Origin: Candidatus Sumerlaeaceae bacterium
GTDB lineage: Bacteria > Sumerlaeota > Sumerlaeia > Sumerlaeales > Sumerlaeaceae
Length of the DNA stretch: 64,000 nucleotides
Reading direction: 5' to 3'
Assembly (NCBI GenBank): GCA_026418615.1
Contig: JAOAAY010000008.1
Span: 1-64,000, forward strand
In this document: positions 17,145-25,235 of the stretch, in pieces
Position numbering within the stretch: position 1 is the first letter of the stretch
How the letters are laid out: each line of letters begins with the position of its first letter
Translations under genes and position numbers: made by a program
Notes under the pieces: model-generated
The model's database searches: none
What the model was told of the DNA's origin: nothing
The model's input: the letters and a program-made list of their open reading frames with translations, nothing else

Positions 17145-19754
17145 CTACCGGTGTTCGGCGGGAGTTTCATCATAGTTTCTCCACGCGGCAACCGACGATG
17201 CCGGCGGATCGGGGGTCAAGAGTCGGAACAGAACGGCATCCGCGAACACCTCGCCGCTTGACGCCCCGGAGGCGTCCACGAGCACCGATCCGGAGTCCGG
17301 ACGACGGCCGTATTCGAACCGGTAGGTGCCAAGGCTGACCCAGCGGTTGGCCAGCGAAGTATGAGACTGATTGACGGTAACCGTCGTGACGCCGCCCGCG
17401 TGAGAGATGCCAAACGGCACCGCTGCGCCCGTCGCCGTGGGGTGCCAAGTGGTAAAAACTTCGTAATCGCCCGGCGTGGTGATCAGCGGCACGAATAGCG
17501 CCTGCGCCCCGATCGTGCCGGCGGTGACACTGCGGGCCACCAGCGATTCCAGCCGCGCCGCGCGCGACTTCAGACCCGACCGGGTCGTCCAAGTATCCGA
17601 GGTTGGGAACTCGCGGTAGGCCGGCGGCTCGTTTCGAATGGAAAAATAGTCTGCGCTTTCCACGATCTGCTCGCGGAACTCGGCCACTGCTCCGACGCCA
17701 TCATACAGACGGATATCGTCGAGGTACACGCCATCGTCTACGAATGAGTCGTCATCGGAAACGAACAGAAAACGGATACGCAGATCCGTCACGGCGGCGA
17801 AATCATCGAGCGGGACAACATGGCGACGGGGCGGGCTGCATGCCTTCGTAAATTTGCGCAGGGCGGTCCACGACGACCCGCCGTCCGCCGAGACCTGCAC
17901 TTCCAGCCGGTCCCCCTGCGAAAGGCGCGATGGGAAATTATGCTCGAGATAAAAAGACAGGCGCGGCCGCGCGAGGCCGGAGATGTCAAAACCGCTGCTC
18001 GTCAGCGTGGCTTGCGTGCCCGTGGTGTAGAGCGCGCCCGGGCTGTCCTGCCAACTCCGGGTGCCCGTAGCGGCGGTTCCAGTCGTGAGGCTGAAACCGG
18101 AGGCGGCCCACACCGGCGAGGTCGTGTCGCAGGGGTCATCAAATAACATTATGGGATTCGGGGTGGTGACACTCACCAGATTCGAAATGCTACCGGCGTT
18201 GCCAGCCTCGTCCACAGCCACCACAGCCAGATAATAAGTTTTTCCGAACTCCAGATCATTCAGCACGATCCGGTCCACTGAGCCGGCCGCGGTCGGACGC
18301 GTATACGGATACGCGATAGGGGCGGATCGGAAGTTGCCGGCCGTGATGGGTTCGGAGGAAACACGCACATCGTAAAATGCGGCCGTCCCGCTTGAGCCGT
18401 CATCGCCCGGCGCGGTGAAGCGCAAAACCACGCCGTTGGGACCGACACGCTCCGTGGCCAAGTCGGTGATGGCTGACGGCGGAGCAAGATCGGCCGCCCG
18501 GACGGCTGCGTTCAGGTCGAGCCGGCCGGACGCTGCATTGCGCCATTGCACTGGCGCTACCGGTGCGGCCGTGGCCATGAGCCGGTGACGAAGGGCGTTG
18601 GGTTCCATCCCGGGCGCGATGCTCAGCACCATCGCCGCCGCCCCGGCCACCATGGGCGAGGCGTAGGAAGTGCCGCTGCCTGTGCCGTAGGCGCTGCCGA
18701 AGCGGGTGTGGTAGAGCAGGCGCGCAGGCGCCGATACGCCCACGGACTGCTCACCGTAGTTGTAGAGGGGCGAGTCCGTGTGATCTGTGCCGCCGACGGC
18801 AAGGATCGCGTCGCTGGCCAGATTGGCTGGATAAAAGGGATACGCGTCGCCATCGAATCCGAAGTTGCCGGCTGCCGCCACGATGAGCACGCCCTGCTGC
18901 TGGGCGTGGCGGGCCATGTCCGCAAAAAGAGGCGACCAGTACGGCGCTCCCCAACTGGCATTCACGACATGCGCACCGTTATCCACGGCGTACCACACGC
19001 CGTTAACCACATCCACATCCTGCGCACTGCCCGAGGGCGAGAAGCACGCAACCGTCATGATGCGCGCGTTCCAGTCAACGCCCGCGACACCCGTGCCGTT
19101 GTTGGTGGTCGCGGCTGCCGTCCCGGCAACCGCCGTGCCATGCCCGAGAGTGTCGTAAATGTTATTGTTGTTCAAGTAGAAACTCCACCCCAAAATGTCA
19201 TCCACGAACCCGTTCAGATCGTCGTCAATGGCATTTCCGGCGATCTCGCCCGGATTCTGCCACAGGCGGCCTGAAAGGTCCGGATGCACGGTGTCCGTGC
19301 CGGTGTCGACAATGGCGATGACAATGCTGGCGCTGCCGGTCGTCACATCCCAAGCCTGCACGGCTTTCACATCGGCGCCCGGCAGGCCGCCCGTCTGGCC
19401 CGTGTTGCGCAATTGCCATTGATTGGAGAACAAGGGATCGTTGGGCACCGTGTCGGCCAGTTGCACCATGCGGCTGCGAAAAGCGTACTCGACACCCGGA
19501 TCCGACGCGAGGCGTGCGACGAGTGCGTCGGGGGCGGCGCCGCCGTCCACCACGGTTACGCCGGGCGCCAGGACGCGTTTGCGGACCACAAGCCGGCGGG
19601 CAAACGCGGCCCGCTCCGCATCGTGCTTGTCCTTGGCAGCGCGAAACTTCACGACCACATCGGAACCGGCGAAGGGCGTGCCGCTCACCGTCGCCGCGGC
19701 GGCAAAGATCGCGACAATCAGCAGAGTCAGCCGGAGGGCCCGTTGGAAACCCAT
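17145..19754 (-). CDS. Secreted subtilisin-like serine protease (S8) with fibronectin III and golvesin-like domains
   Basis: The 869-residue protein has a signal peptide (residues 1-24), a short propeptide (about 30-100) and an S8 catalytic domain. The triad is Asp150 (AIVDTGTD), His205 (DTLGHGTAVAGT) and Ser363 (GTGSGTSYASPMVAGA), with Asn297 (VAAAGN) forming the oxyanion hole. After about residue 420 comes a fibronectin type III-like domain, then a jelly-roll-like module (LSFYLEHNFPSRLSQGDRLEVQVS...). A C-terminal domain ends in LGTYRFEYGR...SGEVFADAVLF, like the golvesin/XLY carbohydrate-associated domain. The C-terminal modules suggest attachment to a surface or polymer. The longer frame to 19931 adds a non-signal N-terminus, so the ATG at 19754 is preferred. 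It is 34 bases downstream of a GT2 gene. Confidence 0.92.
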   Translation of the reverse strand: MGFQRALRLTLLIVAIFAAAATVSGTPFAGSDVVVKFRAAKDKHDAERAAFARRLVVRKRVLAPGVTVVDGGAAPDALVARLASDPGVEYAFRSRMVQLADTVPNDPLFSNQWQLRNTGQTGGLPGADVKAVQAWDVTTGSASIVIAIVDTGTDTVHPDLSGRLWQNPGEIAGNAIDDDLNGFVDDILGWSFYLNNNNIYDTLGHGTAVAGTAAATTNNGTGVAGVDWNARIMTVACFSPSGSAQDVDVVNGVWYAVDNGAHVVNASWGAPYWSPLFADMARHAQQQGVLIVAAAGNFGFDGDAYPFYPANLASDAILAVGGTDHTDSPLYNYGEQSVGVSAPARLLYHTRFGSAYGTGSGTSYASPMVAGAAAMVLSIAPGMEPNALRHRLMATAAPVAPVQWRNAASGRLDLNAAVRAADLAPPSAITDLATERVGPNGVVLRFTAPGDDGSSGTAAFYDVRVSSEPITAGNFRSAPIAYPYTRPTAAGSVDRIVLNDLEFGKTYYLAVVAVDEAGNAGSISNLVSVTTPNPIMLFDDPCDTTSPVWAASGFSLTTGTAATGTRSWQDSPGALYTTGTQATLTSSGFDISGLARPRLSFYLEHNFPSRLSQGDRLEVQVSADGGSSWTALRKFTKACSPPRRHVVPLDDFAAVTDLRIRFLFVSDDDSFVDDGVYLDDIRLYDGVGAVAEFREQIVESADYFSIRNEPPAYREFPTSDTWTTRSGLKSRAARLESLVARSVTAGTIGAQALFVPLITTPGDYEVFTTWHPTATGAAVPFGISHAGGVTTVTVNQSHTSLANRWVSLGTYRFEYGRRPDSGSVLVDASGASSGEVFADAVLFRLLTPDPPASSVAAWRNYDETPAEHR

Positions 19755-19788
19755 CGTGCCAACCACTACAAGCGGGTGGCGGCGGGAA

Positions 19789-20508
19789 TCACCGCCGTGC
19801 GACACTGCCACGCAGCCGCAGGTGCGGAATATAGGCAAGGCTGCGGACGGCAATGCGCCAGTTGAATGTGCTCTGTCCCGCCCGGCGATTCTCAAACAGG
19901 ATCGGGCGCTCGGCGAACCGGAGGCCTGCAAGGCGTGCCTCCCATAAAACCTCTTGTACGATTTCCGGTCCGCGCGCCGTCATCTGCTCCCACGGGATGG
20001 TCTCGAGGGCGCGCCGACTGAACACACGGAAACCGCTCGTGCAGTCGCGAAGCGGCAGTCCCAACACCAGAGCGATGTAAGAGTTGGCCGCGCGCGTGAT
20101 GAGAGTCCGCGCGACATGGCGTCCCTGCTCGCCGCCGCCGGCCACAAGGCGCGAACCCACGACGATGTCAGCGGAGCCGTCCAACACCGGCTCGACAAGC
20201 GACGGGATGAAACGCGGGTGGTGGGAAAAATCGGCATCCATTTCCACGACAGCATCCGCACCTGCGTCGCGTGCGGCGATAAACCCCGCCAGCCCCGCCG
20301 TGCCCCGTCCGCGGTCCGTCGTGCGGTGAAGCAGTTGCACACGCGGCTCGCGCGCCATCATCTCGCGGACAAGGCGCCAGGTTCCGTCGGGCGAGTTGTC
20401 GTCCACCACCAGCACATGGTAAGCGTCGCCAAGGGCAAGAATCTCGTTGGCAAGAGGCACAATATTGTCCGCCTCATTATAAGTGGGCACGGTTGCAATG
20501 ATCTTCAC
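19789..20508 (-). CDS. Dolichol-phosphate mannose synthase-like glycosyltransferase (GT2)
   Basis: The 239-residue protein is a single-domain GT-A glycosyltransferase of the DPM1/polyprenol monophosphomannose synthase type. It starts KIIATVPTYNEADNIVPL, shows VLVVDDNSPDGTW, the DXD-type metal motif in EMDADFSHHP, the GSRLVAGG turn and the DCTSGFRVFSRRALE stretch near the acceptor site. It has no added membrane domain. It would transfer a sugar from a nucleotide donor onto polyprenyl phosphate at the inner face of the membrane, supplying donors for GT-C enzymes such as those at 1-3585 and 33849-35423. That link is inferred from chemistry. A second GT2 of the same general type lies at 52850-53596. 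Confidence 0.93.
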   Translation of the reverse strand: MKIIATVPTYNEADNIVPLANEILALGDAYHVLVVDDNSPDGTWRLVREMMAREPRVQLLHRTTDRGRGTAGLAGFIAARDAGADAVVEMDADFSHHPRFIPSLVEPVLDGSADIVVGSRLVAGGGEQGRHVARTLITRAANSYIALVLGLPLRDCTSGFRVFSRRALETIPWEQMTARGPEIVQEVLWEARLAGLRFAERPILFENRRAGQSTFNWRIAVRSLAYIPHLRLRGSVARR

Positions 20509-20560
20509 GGGACCTTACCGCACGGTGCGAAGGTGCACACCGATAGTGGGACATGCTCTG

Positions 20561-21343
20561 TCACGGCGAAACGGGCACAAACTTCACCTCGAAGAGTTTC
20601 GGCCAGAGTTTGCCGGTGATGAGGAAATGCCCCGTCGCGGGATCATGCGCAATGCCGTTCAAGACATCCGCCCGCGCACGCTCGCCGGGCGCCAGCAACC
20701 CGCTGCAGTCAATCTCGGCCGTGACGATCCCCGACTCCGTGTCAATGCGCAAGATGTTCTCCTCGCCAAGAACATTTGCGAACAGTTGGCCCTCCGCCCA
20801 CTCGAGTTCGTTCAGCCGGTCTTGTGGCACGCCTCGGCGCAGAACCGTAAGAGTGGAGAGAAGATCAAAGGTCTTGGTGTCTCTGAAAAACAATTGGGCG
20901 GAACCATCGGTCATGATGAAACGCTTGCCGTCATGAGCCAGCCCCCAGCCCTCGCCCGCGTAGCGGCGGCGCGTGCGCTCGGCCAGCGTCTTGGGATCGC
21001 GCTCCAGCGCCACACCCTCGCGCCAGGTTAACTGCACCAGACGGTCGCCCCCGAACGCCAGACCCTCGCCAAACAGGGCAGTCGGCAGCGTTTCAATGCG
21101 CACCAGCGAACCGCTGACAGGGTCATAGGCCCGAATCGAGGAGCGGCCGTAGAGACCCGTGCTCTCATACAATAAACCATTGTGCAGAAGCAAACCTTGC
21201 GTGAACGCTTCCGGATCGTGCTGACGCACCGCCACCACCTCGACCCGCAGGCGTTGCGGCGCGGTCGTCTGGGCCGCGACTGCAGCCGCAAGCAGAAACA
21301 CAGCCACGACGCCAGAAATCCATTTTGTTCCGCGCATTGCCAT
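20561..21343 (-). CDS. Secreted glutaminyl-peptide cyclotransferase
   Basis: The 260-residue protein has a signal peptide (MAMRGTKWISGVVAVFLLAA, cleavage near VAAQ) and then the plant/bacterial-type glutaminyl cyclase fold, a five-bladed beta-propeller. Family motifs are present: HDPEAFTQGLLL, LYESTGLYGRSSIR, FGEGLAFGGDRLVQLTW, LNELEWAEGQLFANVLGE and the closing VLNGIAHDPATGHFLITGKLWP. The enzyme converts N-terminal glutamine to pyroglutamate in exported proteins, protecting them from aminopeptidases. A secreted subtilase and an M1-type peptidase in this window make protection of exported proteins a plausible need (inference). Starts at 21343 and 21337 are equivalent; the frame extends to 21421 without sense. 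The next upstream gene ends 93 bases away. Confidence 0.9.
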   Translation of the reverse strand: MAMRGTKWISGVVAVFLLAAAVAAQTTAPQRLRVEVVAVRQHDPEAFTQGLLLHNGLLYESTGLYGRSSIRAYDPVSGSLVRIETLPTALFGEGLAFGGDRLVQLTWREGVALERDPKTLAERTRRRYAGEGWGLAHDGKRFIMTDGSAQLFFRDTKTFDLLSTLTVLRRGVPQDRLNELEWAEGQLFANVLGEENILRIDTESGIVTAEIDCSGLLAPGERARADVLNGIAHDPATGHFLITGKLWPKLFEVKFVPVSP

Positions 21344-21436
21344 AGACCGCCCGTCTGAAATCCCCCCAATTCTAAGGATTGCATGTCTCAGGTTGGCCGC
21401 ACAGGCAACCTCTTCTTGCAAAGTCCCCGCCTCGCG

Positions 21437-22324
21437 TCAACTGCGCTGCAGACTGTCGTACAACTCCCGGTACTGCACGGCAACAGCGGCGGCATCGAAG
21501 TGCTCCGCGGCCGCCAACCGTGCCTGTTCGCCAAACGATTCGCTAAGGACGGGGGACGCCGAAAACTCCCGCATGGCTGATTCAAGGGCCCCACGGTCAC
21601 CGTCGGGCACAAGGACGGCGCTAATGCCCCCCGCGAACACAGACCCGATCTCAGGAGAGTCCACACTAATGATGGCACACCCCCTCGCCGAGGCCTCGGC
21701 CAGTGCCGGCGTCAGGTGCTGGCGTAGGTGGACAAACACATCAGCGGACAACAAGGCATCCGGCCATTGCGGCGAATCAAACCCGGCCGTGCACAAGCGA
21801 GTCGGGACACCGCACCGGATCATGGGCAGATCGGGATGAGAGTCCGTGAACAGAAAGAAAACCGCGTCCCCGGGCGACGCGCCGGAGCGAGCGGCAACGC
21901 GGGCCTCTGGCGCGGGCGCCTCGAACGCATCCTCCGGCAGGGCCGGGGGAATCAAGACAGTCCGGAAACCTGCGCGTCGCAGCGCAGCGAGCGCCGCACC
22001 ATCATTGGCCGCAAAAACGGTATTTCCGTTTCGCTCTTCCAACCATTTGATGGCCGCCGTGACATCCGGCGCCCCCAGCGTCACAACCAGAGGCGTGTCC
22101 GCCGACAGGTGTCCAGCGATCATTCCGGCAGGCGGCGGCCAAAACACATGCACCACCGTCTCCTCTCGGCCTGATAACGATAACAAGCGCGCAACCGCAT
22201 CTGGGCCGGCCCAGTGGTCGCAAAGAACCGATTCCGAAGCCAAACCCGCGCAAATAGCCGAGGCTTGGCGAACAGAAAACGGGCGGATTGGACCCACACT
22301 GGCAGATACAATATATGGTCGCAT
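21437..22324 (-). CDS. GT4-like glycosyltransferase
   Basis: The 295-residue protein has a GT-B layout shorter than usual. The N-terminal half (from MRPYIVSASVGPIRPFSVRQ) contains Rossmann-like strands such as VLIPPALPEDAFE. The C-terminal half holds the GT4-type donor-binding region LLSADVFVHLRQHLTPALAEASARGCAIISVDSPEIGSVF and GISAVLVPDGD with a following SFGEQARLAAAEHFD helix. These fit retaining GT4 enzymes, but conservation is weak and I cannot name a substrate. AGAGAT lies about six bases before the ATG, which supports this start; the frame reaches upstream to 22435. Upstream is a 439-base gene-poor stretch shared with the divergent WecA-like gene. Confidence 0.68.
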   Translation of the reverse strand: MRPYIVSASVGPIRPFSVRQASAICAGLASESVLCDHWAGPDAVARLLSLSGREETVVHVFWPPPAGMIAGHLSADTPLVVTLGAPDVTAAIKWLEERNGNTVFAANDGAALAALRRAGFRTVLIPPALPEDAFEAPAPEARVAARSGASPGDAVFFLFTDSHPDLPMIRCGVPTRLCTAGFDSPQWPDALLSADVFVHLRQHLTPALAEASARGCAIISVDSPEIGSVFAGGISAVLVPDGDRGALESAMREFSASPVLSESFGEQARLAAAEHFDAAAVAVQYRELYDSLQRS

Positions 22325-22763
22325 CAGATCTCTTTTACGTCTCCCTCCAACCCCGAGGGACACCACGAAGCAACTTTTCGGCCATGCCCTGTGAAAAAAT
22401 ATCACCCCATGCATTTTCGATTTGACACAGCCCAAATGTTGCGGTTACCGAGGTATCAAAAGACGATATGTTGTAGAGGAGACGACTACTCCAGCAGATT
22501 CCTCGACTCGAACATAACAAGTTTGGCATCCGGGGCGGTACACAATCTGGCGGTTCCCCGCTCGGGGGATTACCCGGTTGAGGCTTTTTGACCCAATACA
22601 AGGGCTTGTCGTACGCGCCCCTCTTTTTTTGCCTTTCAGAAGCCGTGATTTTTTGTTCTCACTTGGAAGCAATCATGCGGGGGCGAGCCGTTTCCCAGCC
22701 CCCTGTTGAGCGCCTAAGTCCTTGGTTGAACCAGCCGCCGTCGAGGGGTAGGCACTCGGTTCC
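22325..22763. other. Gene-poor 439-base divergent intergenic region, AT-richer than its surroundings
   Basis: Between the GT4-like gene (leftward) and the WecA-like gene (rightward) I see no convincing gene or RNA. The stretch is richer in A and T than the flanks, with runs such as GTGAAAAAATATC, CTCTTTTTTTGCC and GTGATTTTTTG. It contains a small inverted repeat (CCCCGCTCGGGG near 22556) followed by a T-run near 22585. Both promoters of the divergent genes must lie here. Short frames in it have no coding character. I could not make out a known riboswitch or sRNA, and cannot exclude one. Confidence 0.5.
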
Positions 22764-23867
22764 ATGGCTTTACCGCTTGATGCCGTTTACGGGGCGTTAG
22801 CCCTTTTTTCGTTTTTGCTGGCCCTTGTCTTTGTGCCGGCGGCGCGGCTATTTGGAAAAACCTTTGGCTTTGTGGACGCGGTCAACCCCACCAAGATTCA
22901 CCGCGAACCGATGGTGCGGTGCGGCGGGTTGGGGATCTGGTTGGCGTTCATGGGCTCGCTTGGCATCGCTGTCGGCTGCGCCGGGCTCGCGTCCGAGCGG
23001 CTTCTGCCTGCGCCGCTGGCTGAGATTGCGCCGAACATCGTTTTTGTCGTGCCGAAACTGTCGGCGCTGCTGGCTGGAGCGACGCTTCTCTTTCTTGTGG
23101 GTCTGGCGGATGATCGGCGCCCGCTGCCGCCGCTGCCCAAGTTGCTGCTCCAGATTGTCTCGGCCCTGCCCCTGATCGCGGCCGGCATCACCATCAAGGC
23201 TTTCGTTCCGGGCGAGATTCCGGCCGCCCTGATGACGGTCGCGTGGGTGGTGCTGCTCACGAATGCCTTTAATTTCCTGGACAACATGGACGGCCTCAGC
23301 GCCGGTGTTGCCGCCGTGGCATTGTTCAACTTTTACATTATCTCGCGGGCCGGCGGCGAATTGTTCATGATGGCGATGTTTGCGCTTCTGTTTGGCGCCG
23401 TGTGCGGCTTCCTGGTCTTCAATTTCCCCCGCGCGCGCCTGTTCATGGGCGACAGCGGGTCGCTCTTCATCGGCTACATGCTGGCCGCGCTCAGCGCGAT
23501 GGTGACCTACTACGAGGCGGGCGTGCCCACGCAACTGCCCGTCGTCGCGCCGCTCATTGTGCTGGGCGTGCCCTTGTTCGACACGGTCTCCGTCCTGCTC
23601 ATCCGGTGGCGCAACGGTGCCCCACTGATGAAGGGCGATCTCAACCATTTTTCTCACCGGCTGGTGGCTCTCGGATTCTCGCGCACACAGGCAGTCGTGT
23701 TCATTCATGTGCTGACACTGACCGTGGGGCTGACGGCGGTAAACCTGCGCCATCTCGACTGGCCGGGCGCCTGCCTTGCATTGGCTCAGGTCGTGCTGTT
23801 TTTTGTGGCCATTCACCTGCTGGAACGGGCAGCCCGCGCCACCGGGGAAAAGGAGCGCGTGCCATGA
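22764..23867 (+). CDS. Undecaprenyl-phosphate N-acetylglucosaminyl 1-phosphate transferase-like protein (WecA/MraY family)
   Basis: The 367-residue polytopic membrane enzyme has about ten or eleven helices. Family motifs are the Asp-Asp pair in LVGLADDRRP (residues 116-117), NAFNFLDNMDGLSAG (168-181), the F-M-G-D-S-G-S-L-F-I-G loop (about 228-238) and KGDLNHFSHRL near residue 290, whose histidines bind substrate. Such enzymes attach a sugar-1-phosphate to undecaprenyl phosphate, beginning synthesis of O-antigen, teichoic acid or other lipid-linked glycans. The absence of a MraY-type sequence context argues for WecA/TagO-like function rather than peptidoglycan. Its stop overlaps the cdd start by four bases (ATGA), so cdd is translationally coupled to it. 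Confidence 0.92.
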   Translation: MALPLDAVYGALALFSFLLALVFVPAARLFGKTFGFVDAVNPTKIHREPMVRCGGLGIWLAFMGSLGIAVGCAGLASERLLPAPLAEIAPNIVFVVPKLSALLAGATLLFLVGLADDRRPLPPLPKLLLQIVSALPLIAAGITIKAFVPGEIPAALMTVAWVVLLTNAFNFLDNMDGLSAGVAAVALFNFYIISRAGGELFMMAMFALLFGAVCGFLVFNFPRARLFMGDSGSLFIGYMLAALSAMVTYYEAGVPTQLPVVAPLIVLGVPLFDTVSVLLIRWRNGAPLMKGDLNHFSHRLVALGFSRTQAVVFIHVLTLTVGLTAVNLRHLDWPGACLALAQVVLFFVAIHLLERAARATGEKERVP

Positions 23868-24271
23868 ATCCTTTGGATGATACCCGGCGGCTGGAACTCT
23901 TGCGGGCGGCCCGCCTTGCGCGGGCGCACGCCTACGCTCCCTATTCGCGCTTCCGCGTGGGTGCGGCCGTGCTTTGTGGCGATGGCCGCATCGTGCCCGG
24001 CTGCAATGTGGAGAACTCCAGTTTCGGCCTCACCGTCTGCGCCGAGCGCGTTGCCATCGGAGCCGCTATCGCGCAGGGTGCGACCGGTTTTCATGCCATT
24101 GCCATCGCGGCCTCGCCTCCGGCCATGCCGTGCGGCGCATGCCGCCAGACGCTCGTCGAGTTCAACCCGGACATGGTCGTCCTCATTGCCGGCCCCGACG
24201 GCGACTTGGATGAAACGCGCGAGATGCGCGCGGCCGATCTGCTGCCGGACTCCTTCCGGTTCGAGCCGTGA
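23864..24271 (+). CDS. cdd: Cytidine deaminase
   Basis: The 135-residue protein deaminates cytidine and deoxycytidine to uridine and deoxyuridine in pyrimidine salvage. It shows the N-terminal APYSRFRVGAAVL substrate stretch, the NVENSSFGLTVCAERVA motif with the zinc-ligand Cys59 and catalytic Glu61, and the PCGACRQ motif with the zinc ligands Cys90 and Cys93, characteristic of the small homotetrameric form. The frame is open upstream inside the preceding gene, but the ATG at 23864, with AAGGAG eight bases before it, gives the normal N-terminus. It overlaps the WecA-like gene and the psuG gene by four bases each, so the three are one translation unit. Confidence 0.96.
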   Translation: MNPLDDTRRLELLRAARLARAHAYAPYSRFRVGAAVLCGDGRIVPGCNVENSSFGLTVCAERVAIGAAIAQGATGFHAIAIAASPPAMPCGACRQTLVEFNPDMVVLIAGPDGDLDETREMRAADLLPDSFRFEP

Positions 24272-25179
24272 CCGCCCCGCTGCGCCTGAGTGCGGAGGCA
24301 GCGGCTGCGCTCGCGGCCGGGCGGCCGATCGTGGCGCTCGAAACAACCATTTTATCGTTTGGTCTTCCCCAGCCTGCCAATGGCCGCGTAGCCCATGCTT
24401 GCGAGCGGGCCATTCGCGAGGCTGGAGCCGTGCCTGCCACCGTTGCTGCCCTCGGCGGTGAAATCCGCGTGGGGCTCGACGCCGCGGAACTGGACTTCTT
24501 TTGCTCGCGCGATGCGTCCATCCGCAAGGTCAACACGCAGAATCTCGCCGCCGTTCTGGCCGCCGGAGCGCCCGGCGCGTTCACCGTGGCGGCCAGTCTC
24601 CGGGCCTGCGATCTGGCGGGCATCCGCGTCTTTGCCACGGGCGGCATCGGCGGCGTGCACAGGGGATACGCAGAAACCATGGACATCTCGGCCGACCTGA
24701 CGGCGCTGGCGCGTCACCCGGTCGTGACCGTATGCTCCGGAGCAAAGTCCATCCTTGATGTGGCGGCAACACTCGAAGCCCTCGAAACCCTTGGCGTGCC
24801 GGTGGCCGGCTTCCGAACGGATGTTTTTCCACGGTTTATCTGTAGCCAGAGCGGTCATATGCTGGACATCCGCGTGGACGATGCGGCGGACGCCGCTCGC
24901 CTGGCCGCGACCCACTTCGCCATCAGCAGAGCCGGTCTTGTGCTTGCCGTCCCGCCGCCAGCGGAGGTTTCCGTCCCGGCCGCCGACCTCGACGCATGGA
25001 CCGCCGAAGCCTTGGAGGGTGCCCGTCGGGCCGGCGTGCGCGGCAAAGCCTTGACGCCGTTTCTGCTCGAACGGCTCGAGACGCTCTCGGCCGGCGCCAC
25101 GCTCCGGGCCAACGAAGCGCTCGTCGTGAACAACGCCACCGTGGCCGCACATGTGGCTGTTGCTCTTGCCCGGCCATGA
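24268..25179 (+). CDS. psuG: Pseudouridine-5'-phosphate glycosidase
   Basis: The 303-residue enzyme reversibly cleaves pseudouridine 5'-phosphate to uracil and ribose 5-phosphate. Family features are the N-terminal VALETTILSFGLPQPAN stretch, GGIGGVHRG, the DISADL element and GAKSILD, whose lysine forms the ring-opened ribose Schiff base. In the first motif the usual E-S-T-I-I-S-H-G reads E-T-T-I-L-S-F-G, so the histidine of the E. coli enzyme is a phenylalanine here. The start is GTG at 24268, overlapping the cdd stop by four bases (GTGA). The partner kinase gene psuK is not adjacent. Pairing with cdd indicates pyrimidine nucleoside salvage. Confidence 0.93.
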   Translation: MTAPLRLSAEAAAALAAGRPIVALETTILSFGLPQPANGRVAHACERAIREAGAVPATVAALGGEIRVGLDAAELDFFCSRDASIRKVNTQNLAAVLAAGAPGAFTVAASLRACDLAGIRVFATGGIGGVHRGYAETMDISADLTALARHPVVTVCSGAKSILDVAATLEALETLGVPVAGFRTDVFPRFICSQSGHMLDIRVDDAADAARLAATHFAISRAGLVLAVPPPAEVSVPAADLDAWTAEALEGARRAGVRGKALTPFLLERLETLSAGATLRANEALVVNNATVAAHVAVALARP

Positions 25180-25235
25180 AAACGCCCCGTGCCGTGTAAT
25201 GCCTTGCGTTCGTCCGGCCGCCAAACCAGGAGGAG

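Noticed and set aside
22588-22800. 70-codon frame overlapping the start of the WecA-like gene
   Set aside because: No coding character, and it overlaps the start of a conserved gene.
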